This document shows, piece by piece, positions 23,904 to 32,261 of a stretch of DNA of 64,000 nt. A program made the translations under genes and the position numbers. The stretch is taken from NCBI GenBank assembly GCA_041660925.1, contig JBAZVI010000003.1, forward strand, positions 124,001-188,000, given 5' to 3'. Under the pieces are notes generated by a model that saw only the letters and a list, made by a program, of their open reading frames with translations, was not told where the DNA came from and made no database searches. Each line of letters starts with the position of its first letter. Position 1 is the first letter of the stretch. This DNA comes from Elusimicrobiota bacterium (GTDB taxonomy: Bacteria > Elusimicrobiota > Elusimicrobia > UBA1565).

Positions 23904-24853
23904 AGGATTTCAAGCCGACGGTCGTCGAACTCGTCCTCGCCGCTCTCGCGGTGCTCGTCGTCTCCGTCTTCGCGCTGCGATGGGGCCTCGAAGGGGCCGT
24001 GCACAACCGCAAGGTCCAGGTCGTCCCCGACCTGCGCGGGAAGTCGCTGGCCGGGGCGATGAGCATGCTCGCCCCGCTCGACCTTCCGCTGCTCAAGGAA
24101 AGCGAGGAGTTCAACGGCGCCGTCCCCATCGGCTCCATCCTGCGTCAGCGCCCGCCGGCCGGCACGAAGGTGCGCGAGGGCAAGACGGTCCGCGTCGTCG
24201 TCAGTCAGGGAGGAGAGACCGTCTTCACCCCCTCCCTCATCGGGCTCCCGCTGCGCAACGCCGAGATGCTCCTTCGCCAGGGCCAGCTCGCCCTTGGAGA
24301 GATGACGGAGTCGTACTCGCTGCGCTTCGAGAAGGGGCTCGTGCTCTCCCAGGACCCCAAGGCCGAGTCGAGCGTCGAGAAGAACACGCTCGTCAACGTC
24401 GTGGTCTCCGCCGGGCAGCCGCCCGAGAGCATCGTGCTCATGCCCGACTTCCTGCGCAAGAACTCCGCGGAAGCGGAGCCCTGGGCCTCCAGGCACGGCG
24501 TCGCGCTCGAGCTCGTCAAAGACTCGAACTCGCTCTTCCCCTACGGCACGGTGCTCGACCAGCAGCCGCAGCCCGACGCGGTCGTCTCCGAGTCCGCGCG
24601 GGTGCGCCTGACCATCAGCTCCCGCCCCGGAGCGCGCACGGAGGCGCGCTCCTCGGATTTCGTCTATCAGGTGCCGCAGGGCTCCTCCGAGAGCCTCGTG
24701 CGCATCGTCCTCGTCGACCAGCACGGCGAGCGCGAGCTCTTCAACGGCCTGCGCGCGCCGGGCTCCCGCGTCGAGCTTCCCCTGCCCTCCGCCGGGCGCG
24801 CCCGCGTCAAGATCTTCCTCAACGGCATCCTCGTCGAGGAGCGCGACCTTTGA
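23900..24853 (+). CDS. Membrane-anchored PASTA-domain protein
   Basis: 317 residues from a CTG at 23900, overlapping the fmt stop and preceded by GGAG at a spacing of 8; no ATG exists in frame near the conserved start. One membrane segment (VVELVLAALAVLVVSVFAL, about 7-25) is followed by three PASTA-like repeats: VVPDLRGKSLAGAMSML, TPSLIGLPLRNAEMLL, MPDFLRKNSAEAEPWA, each ending in a V.V..S strand with G..L.Q.P. PASTA domains bind peptidoglycan fragments, usually on PknB-type kinases; here there is no kinase domain. The C-terminal 75 residues (RIVLVDQHGERELFNGLRAPGSRVE) form a separate beta domain I do not recognise. Confidence 0.85.
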   Translation: MKDFKPTVVELVLAALAVLVVSVFALRWGLEGAVHNRKVQVVPDLRGKSLAGAMSMLAPLDLPLLKESEEFNGAVPIGSILRQRPPAGTKVREGKTVRVVVSQGGETVFTPSLIGLPLRNAEMLLRQGQLALGEMTESYSLRFEKGLVLSQDPKAESSVEKNTLVNVVVSAGQPPESIVLMPDFLRKNSAEAEPWASRHGVALELVKDSNSLFPYGTVLDQQPQPDAVVSESARVRLTISSRPGARTEARSSDFVYQVPQGSSESLVRIVLVDQHGERELFNGLRAPGSRVELPLPSAGRARVKIFLNGILVEERDL

Positions 24854-25545
24854 AGGCGCGGCGCCCCCTTCCCGACGGCCAGGTGCGCGTCGTCCCCTCG
24901 CTGCTCGCCGCCGACCCCGGCGCGCTGCGCGCCTCGCTCTCGCGCGTCGCCTCGGCCGGCTGGTGCTCGCTCGACGTCATGGACGGCCGCTTCGTGCCGA
25001 ACCTGAGCTACGGCCCCGACGTCCTGCGCGCCCTCGACGGCTGCGGCGCGCGCATCGACGCGCATCTCATGGTCGAGGACCCCGAGACCTACGGCCCCGT
25101 CTTCGCGAAGGCCGGGGCCGACTGGGTCGTCTTCCACGCCGAGACCTGCCCGAAGCCGGTCCCCCTTCTCCGCCGCCTGCGCCGCATGGGCGTCGGCGCG
25201 GGCCTCGCGCTCAAGCCCCGCACCCCCGCCTCCGCCGTCCTGCCCTGGCTCGACGAGCTCGACCTCGTCCTGGTCATGACGGTCGAGCCGGGCTTCGGCG
25301 GACAGTCGTTCATGGAGCGCATGCTGCCCAAGATCCGCGCCCTGCGCTCCGCCATCGATCGGTCCGGACGGAAGGTCTGGCTGCAGACCGACGGGGGCAT
25401 CGGGCCGAAGACCGCCCCGCTCGCCGCCGGCGCCGGCTCCGACAGCCTGGTCTCCGGGACCGGCGTGTTCGGCGCGGCGGACCCGCTCGCGGCGCTGCGC
25501 ACCATGCGCCGGGCGGCGCAGGAAGCTTTTAATCGGCGGGGATAG
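24850..25545 (+). CDS. rpe: Ribulose-phosphate 3-epimerase
   Basis: 231 residues from a TTG at 24850 overlapping the upstream stop (TTGA). Interconverts ribulose-5-P and xylulose-5-P in the pentose phosphate pathway. Seen: VVPSLLAADPGAL, LDVMDGRFVPNLSYGPDVL, DAHLMVEDPE, VFHAET, MTVEPGFGGQSFMERMLPKI and TDGGIGPKTAP. The metal ligands (Asp in DVMDG, His in DAHLM, Asp in TDGGI) are present; the usual His of the first metal pair reads Asp in CSLDVMDG as in other Rpe. Complements the split transketolase at 32.9-34.6 kb. Confidence 0.95.
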   Translation: MKARRPLPDGQVRVVPSLLAADPGALRASLSRVASAGWCSLDVMDGRFVPNLSYGPDVLRALDGCGARIDAHLMVEDPETYGPVFAKAGADWVVFHAETCPKPVPLLRRLRRMGVGAGLALKPRTPASAVLPWLDELDLVLVMTVEPGFGGQSFMERMLPKIRALRSAIDRSGRKVWLQTDGGIGPKTAPLAAGAGSDSLVSGTGVFGAADPLAALRTMRRAAQEAFNRRG

Positions 25546-25575
25546 AATTCCCCGCGCGAAACAGGAGGACGCACC

Positions 25576-25845
25576 ATGGCCGTGAGCATCAGGCTGCAGA
25601 GGATCGGGAAGCCGCACCAGAGCTACTACCGTCTGGTCGCCATCGAGAAGACGCGCGGACCGCACGGGAAGCCGCTCGAAGTGCTCGGTTCCTATAACCC
25701 CCGCGGCGAGAAGATGAAGGACAAGCTGCAGGTCAAGACGGAGCGCGTGGACCATTGGAAGAAGAACGGCGCTCAGCCCACCGAGACCGTCGCGTCCCTG
25801 CTGAAGGCGTACGCGAAGCAGGAGAAGGCCGGGGCGAAGGCATGA
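25576..25845 (+). CDS. rpsP: 30S ribosomal protein S16
   Basis: 89 residues, the normal size. Opens VSIRLQRIGKPHQSYYRLVAIEKTRGPHGKPLEVLGSYNP in typical S16 style. A strong AGGAGG ribosome-binding site lies about 7 bases upstream. A short GC-rich inverted repeat (25536-25542 with 25549-25555) in the 30-nt leader could regulate translation. Heads the conserved rpsP-khpA-trmD-rplS-rnhB-yraN order. Confidence 0.97.
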   Translation: MAVSIRLQRIGKPHQSYYRLVAIEKTRGPHGKPLEVLGSYNPRGEKMKDKLQVKTERVDHWKKNGAQPTETVASLLKAYAKQEKAGAKA

Positions 25846-26069
25846 AGGAGCTCGCGCTCTACATCGCGAAGCAGATCGTCGACCAGCCGGACAAGGTCGA
25901 GGTCACGGCGAGCGAAGAGGGCGGCGTGACGCGCCTGATGCTTCGCGTGGCCGAGGAAGACAAGGGCAAGATCATCGGCAAGCAGGGCAAGGTCATCAAA
26001 GCCATCCGCGCGGTCGTCGGCGTCGCCGCCGCGAAGGCCGAGAAGTCCGTCGTCGTCGACGTGGAGTAG
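25842..26069 (+). CDS. khpA: KH-domain RNA-binding protein KhpA
   Basis: 75 residues, the usual length of KhpA/YlqC. The KH GxxG loop is GKIIGKQGKVIKAIR. KhpA binds RNA, often with KhpB, and affects cell size and ribosome-related RNA in other bacteria. Start overlaps the rpsP stop (ATGA), and the position between rpsP and trmD is conserved widely. Confidence 0.95.
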   Translation: MKELALYIAKQIVDQPDKVEVTASEEGGVTRLMLRVAEEDKGKIIGKQGKVIKAIRAVVGVAAAKAEKSVVVDVE

Positions 26070-26071
26070 CC

Positions 26072-26803
26072 GTGGTCCGAGCGCGCGCTCGGGCCCCGGG
26101 GCCTTTGCGCATCGACTTCGTCACGCTCTTCCCCCGGATGTTCGAGGGGCCGCTCTCCGAGAGCATCCTCCGGCGGGCGGCCGAGCGCGGCCTCGTCGAG
26201 TTCGCCTTCACCGATCCTCGGGAGTTCTCCGAGGACCGCCACCATACGGTCGACGACCGGCCCTACGGCGGCGGCGCGGGGATGGTGATGATGGCCGAGC
26301 CGCTCTACCGCGCGTTGAAGAAGGTCCGCAAGAGGGGTTCCAAGGTCGTCCTGCTCTCGGCGCAGGGCGCGCGCTACGACCAGCGTACGGCCGAGCGCCT
26401 CTCCCGGGAGAAGCACCTCGTCCTGGTCTGCGGGCACTATGAAGGGGTCGACGAGCGCATCCTCGAGCATGTGGACCTCGAGCTCTCGGTCGGGGACTAC
26501 GTTCTCACGGGAGGCGAGATCCCCGCGATGGTCGTCGCGGATTCGGTGACCCGCCTCATCCCCGGGGTCCTGAAGAAGCCGGACGCTTCGGCACGCGAGT
26601 CTTTCTCGACGGGGCTCCTCGATTACCCTCAGTACACCCGCCCGAGCGTCTGGCGGGGCCGGAAGGTCCCCGAGATCCTCCTCGGAGGCGACCACGCGAA
26701 GATCGAGGCGTGGCGGCTCGAGGCGGCGCTCGCGGCGACGAAGAGGAAGCGTCCGGACCTCCTGGCCGCCGCGGGGGTTGGCAAACGCCGCCGGAAAAGC
26801 TAG
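26072..26803 (+). CDS. trmD: tRNA (guanine-37-N1)-methyltransferase
   Basis: 243 residues. Methylates G37 of tRNAs with CCN-type anticodons, using SAM in the SPOUT trefoil knot. Seen: IDFVTLFPRMFEGPLSESIL, DDRPYGGGAGMVMMAEPLY, VVLLSAQGARYDQ, LVCGHYEGVDERI and LSVGDYVLTGGEIPAMV. The GTG at 26072 is preferred because GGAG lies just upstream; it adds an Arg-rich 11-residue leader before the typical LRIDF start, which is a TTG at 26105. Confidence 0.96.
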   Translation: MVRARARAPGPLRIDFVTLFPRMFEGPLSESILRRAAERGLVEFAFTDPREFSEDRHHTVDDRPYGGGAGMVMMAEPLYRALKKVRKRGSKVVLLSAQGARYDQRTAERLSREKHLVLVCGHYEGVDERILEHVDLELSVGDYVLTGGEIPAMVVADSVTRLIPGVLKKPDASARESFSTGLLDYPQYTRPSVWRGRKVPEILLGGDHAKIEAWRLEAALAATKRKRPDLLAAAGVGKRRRKS

Positions 26804-26806
26804 AAT
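26778..26806 (+). promoter_or_regulatory. Promoter of rplS
   Basis: TTGGCA (26778-26783), a 17-bp spacer, then TAGAAT (26801-26806), located at the end of trmD. It has the same form as the tRNA-His promoter (TTGCCA, 17 bp, TAGAAT). It gives rplS-rnhB-yraN a promoter of their own. Confidence 0.6.
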
Positions 26807-26838
26807 AAATCGTTCATCTCATCGTGTGAGGACGTGAC

Positions 26839-27267
26839 ATGGCATCTATCAAGATCCCCCAGCCGGAAAAACGACAGCTCCCCGCGTTCCGCGCGGGCGA
26901 CACGCTCAAGGTGCACCTGAAGGTCACCGAAGGCGACAGCGAGCGCACCCAGGTCTTCGAGGGCACGGTCATCAAGCGCCGCGGCGTCGGCGTGGGCGAG
27001 ACCTTCACCGTGCGCAAGATCTCCTTCGGCGTGGGCGTCGAGCGAACCTTCCCCGTCTACTCCCCGCGCGTGCAGAAGATCGAGGTCGTCCGCACCGGCA
27101 AGGCCCGGCGCGCGCGCCTCTTCTACCTCCGCGGGCTCGCCGGCAAGGCCGCCCGCCTGAGCGAGGATAACCGCGAGATCGAGGTCATGGCGGACGAGCC
27201 CGCCGCGGCCGCTCCCGCGGCCGAGAAGCCGGCCCCGGCCGCCAAGACCGAGGCCCCCAAGGCCTGA
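26839..27267 (+). CDS. rplS: 50S ribosomal protein L19
   Basis: 142 residues; the core (about 1-112) is a normal L19: FRAGDTLKVHLKVTEGDSERTQVFEGTVIKRRGVG, then GVERTFPVYSPRVQKIEVVRTGKARRARLFYLRGL. The last 30 residues are an Ala/Pro/Glu-rich tail (EPAAAAPAAEKPAPAAKTEA) not usual for L19, probably disordered. It has its own promoter overlapping the trmD end. Confidence 0.97.
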   Translation: MASIKIPQPEKRQLPAFRAGDTLKVHLKVTEGDSERTQVFEGTVIKRRGVGVGETFTVRKISFGVGVERTFPVYSPRVQKIEVVRTGKARRARLFYLRGLAGKAARLSEDNREIEVMADEPAAAAPAAEKPAPAAKTEAPKA

Positions 27268-27284
27268 TCCGTATCCCCCACACC

Positions 27285-27911
27285 GTGGGCCAGAGCCCGC
27301 TCGGAACCTTCGACAAGGAACTCCGCAGCGGGCTCGGCTTTTCCGCCCTGCTCGGAGTCGACGAGGCCGGGCGCGGCCCTCTCGCCGGGCCCGTGGTCGC
27401 CGCCGCCGTTCTTCTGCCGCCCGGGCTCGAGGGGTTCGAGGGCGTGCGCGACTCCAAGACCCTCACCCCCCGCCGCCGCGACGAGCTCTTCTCCGTGATC
27501 CGCGCGCGCGCCGCCGCGGTCGGCGTCGGCTGGGCGCTGCGCGAGGAGATCGACCGGCTCAACGTGCTCAACGCGACTCTGCTCGCCATGCGCCGCGCGG
27601 TCGAGCGCGCGCGCCCCGGCCCCGGGACCCTCGTCGTCGTCGACGGCAACCGCCGGGTCCCGGGCCTACGCCGGCCGCAGAGGGTCGTCGTCGACGGCGA
27701 CGCTCTTTCGCTCTGCGTCGCCGCGGCGAGCGTCGTCGCGAAGGTCGTCCGGGACCGCTGGATGCGGGTGCTCGACCGGCGTCATCCCGGCTACGGCTTC
27801 CTCCGGCACAAGGGCTACGGGACGCCGGCGCACCTTTCGGCCCTGCGCCGGCTCGGCCCCTCGCCGGAGCATCGGCGCAGCTTCTCCCCTGTTGCGGAGG
27901 TCCTCGCATGA
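27285..27911 (+). CDS. rnhB: Ribonuclease HII
   Basis: 208 residues from a GTG at 27285. Cuts RNA of RNA-DNA hybrids and single ribonucleotides. The signature LLGVDEAGRGPLAGPVVAAAV holds the first Asp-Glu pair; DSKTLTPRRRDEL, VVVDGN and SVVAKVVRDR follow. The C-terminal HPGYGFLRHKGYGTPAHL is the conserved end. The stop overlaps the yraN start (ATGA at 27908). Confidence 0.96.
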   Translation: MGQSPLGTFDKELRSGLGFSALLGVDEAGRGPLAGPVVAAAVLLPPGLEGFEGVRDSKTLTPRRRDELFSVIRARAAAVGVGWALREEIDRLNVLNATLLAMRRAVERARPGPGTLVVVDGNRRVPGLRRPQRVVVDGDALSLCVAAASVVAKVVRDRWMRVLDRRHPGYGFLRHKGYGTPAHLSALRRLGPSPEHRRSFSPVAEVLA

Positions 27912-28270
27912 ACGGCCGGAAATCCCTCGGAGCCCGCGGCGAGGAGCTCGCGGTCGAACACCTGAAGGCGAAGGGGCTGCGCATCCTGCAGCGCGGCTAC
28001 CGTTCCCCCTTCGGCGAGGCCGACATCGTCGCTCGCGACGGCGAGGACGTCGTCTTCGTCGAGGTGAAGACGCGCGCCGGCGCGTCGCATGGCCCGGCCG
28101 AGGAGGCCGTAGGACCGGCCAAGCAGGAGCGTCTGGGACGCATCGCGCAGGCCTGGCTCGAAGAACGCGGGCTCGCGGACGCGCGCGTGCGCTTCGACGT
28201 GGTCGCTGTGCAGGACGGCGAGGTGCGCCATCATCGCGACGCCTTCCGTGCGGAGGGCTGGACGCGATGA
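27908..28270 (+). CDS. yraN: UPF0102 / YraN family nuclease-like protein
   Basis: 120 residues, the full family length. The restriction-endonuclease-like core is visible: GARGEELAVEHLKAKGLRILQRGYRSPFGEADIVARDGEDVVFVEVKTR (Glu, Asp and ExK). The function is not established; it usually follows rnhB, as here. Both ends overlap neighbours by four bases. Confidence 0.93.
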   Translation: MNGRKSLGARGEELAVEHLKAKGLRILQRGYRSPFGEADIVARDGEDVVFVEVKTRAGASHGPAEEAVGPAKQERLGRIAQAWLEERGLADARVRFDVVAVQDGEVRHHRDAFRAEGWTR

Positions 28271-28815
28271 AGTGTCCGGCCTGCGGTTTCGAGACGCCCG
28301 ACGCTCAGGGCTGGTGCGACTTCTGCAAGGAACCGTTCCGGCGGACGCAGAAGGACGCTCCTGCGTCCGCCGAACCTGCTCACGCCGCGCCGCCCGCTCC
28401 CGTCGTCCCGGCGCCCGCGCCGGCGAAGTCTCCGGCGATCGTCCCTTCGGCTCCGGCCGCGGTTCCGGCAAGCCCTGCGGGTTCCGCTTCGACGGAACCC
28501 GCACCGAAGCTGACGCCCGAGCAGGCCTTCGAGCTCCTGCGGCTCGACCCCGGGGAGCGCATCCCCCCCGTCTCGCCCGCCTTGCGCTACGCGGCGTACG
28601 GCTTCCTGCTCGTCTGCCTGCTCTGGGCGGCCGCGATGACGATGATCCTGATGAACCGGGCCCAGCGCATGCAGACGGCGCCTCCTCCGGCCGAGGCGTC
28701 CGCGGAGGTGCCCGTCCCTGCGTCGGACGTAGGTGCCGGCGAAGCCGGCACGAACGCCGCAGGGACGACGCGAGAGGCGGACGGCTCGCGCGTCGACCCC
28801 GCGATGACGCGCTGA
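28267..28815 (+). CDS. Zinc-ribbon membrane protein with disordered linkers
   Basis: 182 residues. A zinc ribbon at the very N-terminus (CPACGF...CDFCKEPF), then an Ala/Pro-rich linker, a short conserved-looking helix (KLTPEQAFELLRLDPGERIPPVSPALRYAAY), one membrane segment (AYGFLLVCLLWAAAMTMILM, about 114-133), and an Ala-rich tail. The tail (PASDVGAGEAGTNAAGTTRE) is encoded by a palindromic element also found in the megasynthase gene. Function unknown. Last gene of the rplS-rnhB-yraN run. Confidence 0.75.
   Translation: MKCPACGFETPDAQGWCDFCKEPFRRTQKDAPASAEPAHAAPPAPVVPAPAPAKSPAIVPSAPAAVPASPAGSASTEPAPKLTPEQAFELLRLDPGERIPPVSPALRYAAYGFLLVCLLWAAAMTMILMNRAQRMQTAPPPAEASAEVPVPASDVGAGEAGTNAAGTTREADGSRVDPAMTR
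28714..28766 (+). repeat. In-frame palindromic element in the zinc-ribbon gene
   Basis: Outer stem GTCCCTGCG (28714-28722) with CGCAGGGAC (28758-28766). Inner stem GTGCCGGC (28733-28740), loop gaa, then GCCGGCAC (28744-28751). A flank GACGCGAGAGG follows. Nearly identical to the minus-strand copy at 14690-14740. Confidence 0.7.
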
Positions 28816-28837
28816 CCGGGGCTCTCCCGGTCGGATC

Positions 28838-29674
28838 CTAAGACGGCTTCTTTCGGGAGGAGCGGCCCGCGCTCTTGCGTGCGGCCGAGCCTTCGCGCGT
28901 GAGGCGCGCGATCTCGTCTTCGGCGTTGCGGTGGGCGGTGATGTCGATGACGTAGCCGTGGAAGCGTGCGATGCCTCCTCCGTCGTCGCGCTTCACGACG
29001 GAGAACTGCCGCACCCAGCGATAGATCCCGTCGGCGTGGCGCAGACGGTATTCCTGCTCGTAGGACGGGAGTCCGTCGGCGCAGAAGCGTGCGACCTCGT
29101 CCTTCACGCGCGGCAGGTCCTCGGGGTGCACGAGGTCCATGTAGCGGATCCTCCCGCTGAGGAGGTCTCCGACCTCGTAGCCGAGCGCCTCCCGGACGTT
29201 CGGCGAGGCGTACTCGACCGGCCAGCCGTTCTCCGCTCCCCAAGCGAGGACGACGGTCGGCCCGCCGGTGAAGAGCTCCCGCTCCGCGAGGAGCGCCTCC
29301 GCGACGAGCTTGTGGACGGTGATGTCCCGGATGAGGGTGACGACGCCTGCGCGGCCGTCGGGCAGGACGAGCGGGGTCTTCTTCGTCTCGGTGTGGATGC
29401 GCCGGCTGCCGAGGACGTTCAGCTCCTCGGTGATGAGCGTCTCCTTCCCCTCCAGCACCCGGCGGTACTCCTCGCGCACGCATGGGCCGAGGAAGGGGAA
29501 CGCCTCCTCCAGGGTCATCCCGACGATGTCGGCGGTGAGCCCCAGCTCGGCGTTGAGCTGGCGGAAGGCCTTGTTCATGACGAGGATGCGGAAGTCGGCG
29601 TCCATCACGTGGAGGGGGTCGGGGAGCGTGTCGATGAGGACCTGAAAGTCCGGGTGTTCGAAGAGCGGCTGCAT
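28838..29674 (-). CDS. Two-PAS-domain protein without output domain
   Basis: 278 residues. PAS1 about 5-115 (VLIDTLPDPLHVMDADFRILVMNKAFRQL...VVTLIRDIT) and PAS2 about 130-250 (VEYASPNVREALGYEVGDLLSG...DGIYRWVRQFSVVKRDDGG...GYVIDIT, a PAC-type end). A short basic tail follows. No kinase, cyclase or DNA-binding domain, no membrane segment. It may bind a ligand and act through a partner kinase such as the hybrid kinase at 44-46 kb; that link is a guess. It is convergent with the zinc-ribbon gene. Confidence 0.85.
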   Translation of the reverse strand: MQPLFEHPDFQVLIDTLPDPLHVMDADFRILVMNKAFRQLNAELGLTADIVGMTLEEAFPFLGPCVREEYRRVLEGKETLITEELNVLGSRRIHTETKKTPLVLPDGRAGVVTLIRDITVHKLVAEALLAERELFTGGPTVVLAWGAENGWPVEYASPNVREALGYEVGDLLSGRIRYMDLVHPEDLPRVKDEVARFCADGLPSYEQEYRLRHADGIYRWVRQFSVVKRDDGGGIARFHGYVIDITAHRNAEDEIARLTREGSAARKSAGRSSRKKPS

Positions 29675-29702
29675 GAAGGGAGTCTAGCATAGCCGGACTC
29701 CG

Positions 29703-29711
29703 TGGTATCAT
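29703..29711 (+). promoter_or_regulatory. Extended -10 promoter of glk
   Basis: TGGTATCAT ends 12 nt before the glk ATG (29724), implying a leader of about 6 nt. A GGAG at 29718-29721 is too close to the ATG to act as a normal ribosome-binding site. Same nonamer as at 21863 and 40854. Confidence 0.45.
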
Positions 29712-29723
29712 AGGCGCGGAGCC

Positions 29724-30677
29724 ATGATCCTCGTCTCGGACCTCGGAGGCACCCACGCGCGCCTCGCCCTCTTCGAAGGAGGGCTCCTGCGCGCCGACAA
29801 GACCTATCCGACCCGTTCTCATTCGGACTTCGGAGCGGTCGTGCGCCTGTTCCTGCGCGAGCACCCCGCGAGCGTCGAGTCCGCCTGCTTCGGCGTGCCG
29901 GGTCCCGTCTGCGGCGAGCGCGTCGTCCTTCCCAACCTCCCATGGGTCATCGAGCGCGCCGAGCTCGTCGAGGCCGCCGGGACCGGACGCGTGCGTCTGG
30001 CCAACGACCTGGAGTGCGCCGCGCGCGGTCTCCCCCTCCTGAGTTTGGAGAAGACCGCCGCGCTCCGTCCCGCGTCCGGCCCGGAGCGCGGGATCCGCGC
30101 CGTGGTCGCGGCGGGCACCGGTCTCGGGGAGGCCGTCCTCGTCCCCGCCGGCGCCGGCTGGCGGGCGCTGGCCAGCGAGGGCGGGCACACGGACTTCGGG
30201 CCGCTCGATGAACTCCAGGCGGAGTTCCTCCGCTGGATGTGGAGGGAGCATCCGCGCCCGACCTACGAGCTCGTGCTCTCCGGCCCCGGGCTGACCCGCA
30301 TCGCCCGCTTCCTGCGCGAGCGCGGCGGCGAGGCCGCGGATCCCGCCCTCGACGCCCATGACGCCGGCTCCGCCGTCATCGAGCTGGGGATGAGCGGGCG
30401 CAGCGCGCTCTGCCGGCATGCGCTGGAGCTCTTCGCGGCCGTCTACGTCGCCGAGGCGGCGAACGTCGCCGTGCAGTACCTCGCGTCGGGCGGGGTCTTC
30501 CTGTGGGGCGGCATCGCCCCGCGCATCCTCCCCCTGCTCCGGAAGGTCGTCGACGACGGAGCATTCACGGCCAAGGTGAAGATGCGGGGCTTCCTCGAAG
30601 GGGTGCCGCTGCGCGTCGTCCTCGACGAACGGCTGGGGCTGCTCGGCGCCGCGGCGCTCGCCTCCGAGCAGGAGTAG
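29724..30677 (+). CDS. glk: Glucokinase
   Basis: 317 residues, E. coli Glk family. Phosphorylates glucose with ATP. Seen: LVSDLGGTHARLALF (phosphate loop), CFGVPGPVCGERVVLPNLPWVI, LANDLECAARGLP (catalytic Asp), AAGTGLGEA and EGGHTDFGPLDELQ. The C-terminal part has GGVFLWGGIAPRILPLL. Single gene between divergent and convergent neighbours. Confidence 0.95.
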   Translation: MILVSDLGGTHARLALFEGGLLRADKTYPTRSHSDFGAVVRLFLREHPASVESACFGVPGPVCGERVVLPNLPWVIERAELVEAAGTGRVRLANDLECAARGLPLLSLEKTAALRPASGPERGIRAVVAAGTGLGEAVLVPAGAGWRALASEGGHTDFGPLDELQAEFLRWMWREHPRPTYELVLSGPGLTRIARFLRERGGEAADPALDAHDAGSAVIELGMSGRSALCRHALELFAAVYVAEAANVAVQYLASGGVFLWGGIAPRILPLLRKVVDDGAFTAKVKMRGFLEGVPLRVVLDERLGLLGAAALASEQE

Positions 30678-30684
30678 CCCTTCC

Positions 30685-31599
30685 TCAGGGAGCGCGGACC
30701 TCGGCGAGGTTGATCCCGAGGACGCGCCAGGACGAGCCCTTGAGGCGGGCGAAGTACTCCGGCGCCGGAACGTCCTCGACGGCCTTCCCGAACGCGGCGT
30801 GCCGTACGACCTTCCCTTGCGGGCCGTCCATGATGAAGAACTGGTGAGTGACGAGCGTGGGCTTGTCCGGCCGGCCCTCGCGTACGAGGCTCGCCACGGT
30901 CCCCGACGGGATGGCGGGCAGGAGCTCTTCGAGGACCTCGACCGGCAGATAGGGCAGCGCGGTCTTCTCGTCGGGCATCTCCTCTCCGCGCGCGCGCAGG
31001 CGGCTCAGTCGCGCGCGATGCGCGGCCGGCGGCTCGGCGTCGAAACCCTTGAGGTCCTTCTCGGTCTTCCCGCGGTACCAGGCGCGCTTGGAGAGGACCT
31101 TGGTCGCGACGCGGACGCGTTCGCCCGCGACGGCTCCCGTGACGTCCGCGAGGAAGCCGGCGGCCCTCAGGTTGGGCAGCCAGTCCGTCTCGGGGAAGTG
31201 GTTGCGCGTCTCGTAGCTCACGATCCCGTCGCGGTAGCGGATGCGGCGGAGGAGGTCGAGGCCCTCCGCGTAGCTCCCGGCCAGCGCGAAGGCCATCGTC
31301 TCCTCGACGAAGGTCGTGCAGTCGAGCGCGGAGAAGCTGACGAGCGGGCCGCGGTCGAACTCCCCCTGCGGACCCTCTCCGAGCGGGCCGAGCACGTAGG
31401 GCGTGCCCAGGAAGCGCCGGCTGACGAGGGCCAGGCGGTCGGCGAGCTCCGCGGGCTTCGCGAGGTCGTCGTTCATGAGCGCCGCGACCTGCTCCGACGA
31501 GCCGAGCGCATGGAAGCTCACGGGGCGGCCGGCGTCGTCGGCGCCGAGCGCGGGCGCGGACAGGGCGAGCGTCAGAAGCGCGGCGGGAAGCGTTCTCAT
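30685..31599 (-). CDS. DUF1460 family amidase-like secreted protein
   Basis: 304 residues. The signal peptide is MRTLPAALLTLALSAPALGA. The body matches DUF1460, an NlpC/P60-like fold linked to N-acetylmuramoyl-L-alanine amidases: SRRFLGTPYVLGPLGEG then SFSALDCTTFVEETMAFAL, where Cys is the likely nucleophile, with a His in THQFFIMDG or RNHFPETDW as candidate partner. The ATG at 31599 overlaps the stop of the glycosyltransferase gene, which fixes the start. Last gene of the transketolase, outer-membrane protein, GT2 run. Confidence 0.85.
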   Translation of the reverse strand: MRTLPAALLTLALSAPALGADDAGRPVSFHALGSSEQVAALMNDDLAKPAELADRLALVSRRFLGTPYVLGPLGEGPQGEFDRGPLVSFSALDCTTFVEETMAFALAGSYAEGLDLLRRIRYRDGIVSYETRNHFPETDWLPNLRAAGFLADVTGAVAGERVRVATKVLSKRAWYRGKTEKDLKGFDAEPPAAHRARLSRLRARGEEMPDEKTALPYLPVEVLEELLPAIPSGTVASLVREGRPDKPTLVTHQFFIMDGPQGKVVRHAAFGKAVEDVPAPEYFARLKGSSWRVLGINLAEVRAP

Positions 31600-32261
31600 C
31601 GTCCCTCCTTCAGCAGTCGCAGCACGAGCAGGATGAAGCGTCCGGTGTCCCGCAGAGGGCGGATGCGGCTGCGCCGCCCCTCGAGGTAGACCGTGCGCAC
31701 CGGCACGAAGGCCAGGCGCGCCCCGGCGCGCGCCGCGCGCACGAGGGCTTCGCTCTCGGCGGCGAACCCTCCGCTGCGGGGGCGGATGCGCGGCCAGAGC
31801 GCGAGGCGCACGAGCCGGTAGCCGCACTGGGTGTCGCCGAGCGGGCGGCCCGCGATGCGGGAGAGCAGCCAGCTCTGAAAACGGTTGGTCATGCGGCGCA
31901 CGAAGGGCATGCGCTCATCGAAGCTCCGGCAGCCGACCACGAGGTCGGCGCCGTCCCGGAGCGCGGCGAGGAAGAGCGGGAGCTCGGCGGGGTCGTGCTG
32001 GCCGTCCGCGTCGAGGAAGACGACGGCCTCGCAGCCCTCGGAGGCGGCCCGCTCGGCGCCGCTCTCGATCGCGCGGCCTTTTCCGAGGTTGCGCTCGTGG
32101 CGGAGCACCTCCGCGCCCGCGGCGCGGGCGCGCGCGGCGGTCGCGTCGGTGGAGCCGTCGTCGACGACGCAGACGCTCAGGCCCGCGCGGCGGCAGCCGG
32201 CCACCACGGCGGGCAAGGCGGCTTCTTCGTTGTAGGCGGGGATGACGCAGGCCGTCTTCAT
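31596..32261 (-). CDS. Family 2 glycosyltransferase
   Basis: 221 residues. GT-A fold: ACVIPAYNEEAALPAVV, VCVVDDGSTDAT, ERNLGKGRAIESG and the DxD in VVFLDADGQHDP. Then DTQCGYRLVR, typical of dolichol-phosphate-mannose-like enzymes. No C-terminal membrane segments, only an amphipathic basic end. It probably transfers a sugar to a lipid carrier. Start MKTACV chosen from family alignment by eye, overlapping the next upstream gene's stop region (32258-32261). Confidence 0.88.
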   Translation of the reverse strand: MKTACVIPAYNEEAALPAVVAGCRRAGLSVCVVDDGSTDATAARARAAGAEVLRHERNLGKGRAIESGAERAASEGCEAVVFLDADGQHDPAELPLFLAALRDGADLVVGCRSFDERMPFVRRMTNRFQSWLLSRIAGRPLGDTQCGYRLVRLALWPRIRPRSGGFAAESEALVRAARAGARLAFVPVRTVYLEGRRSRIRPLRDTGRFILLVLRLLKEGR

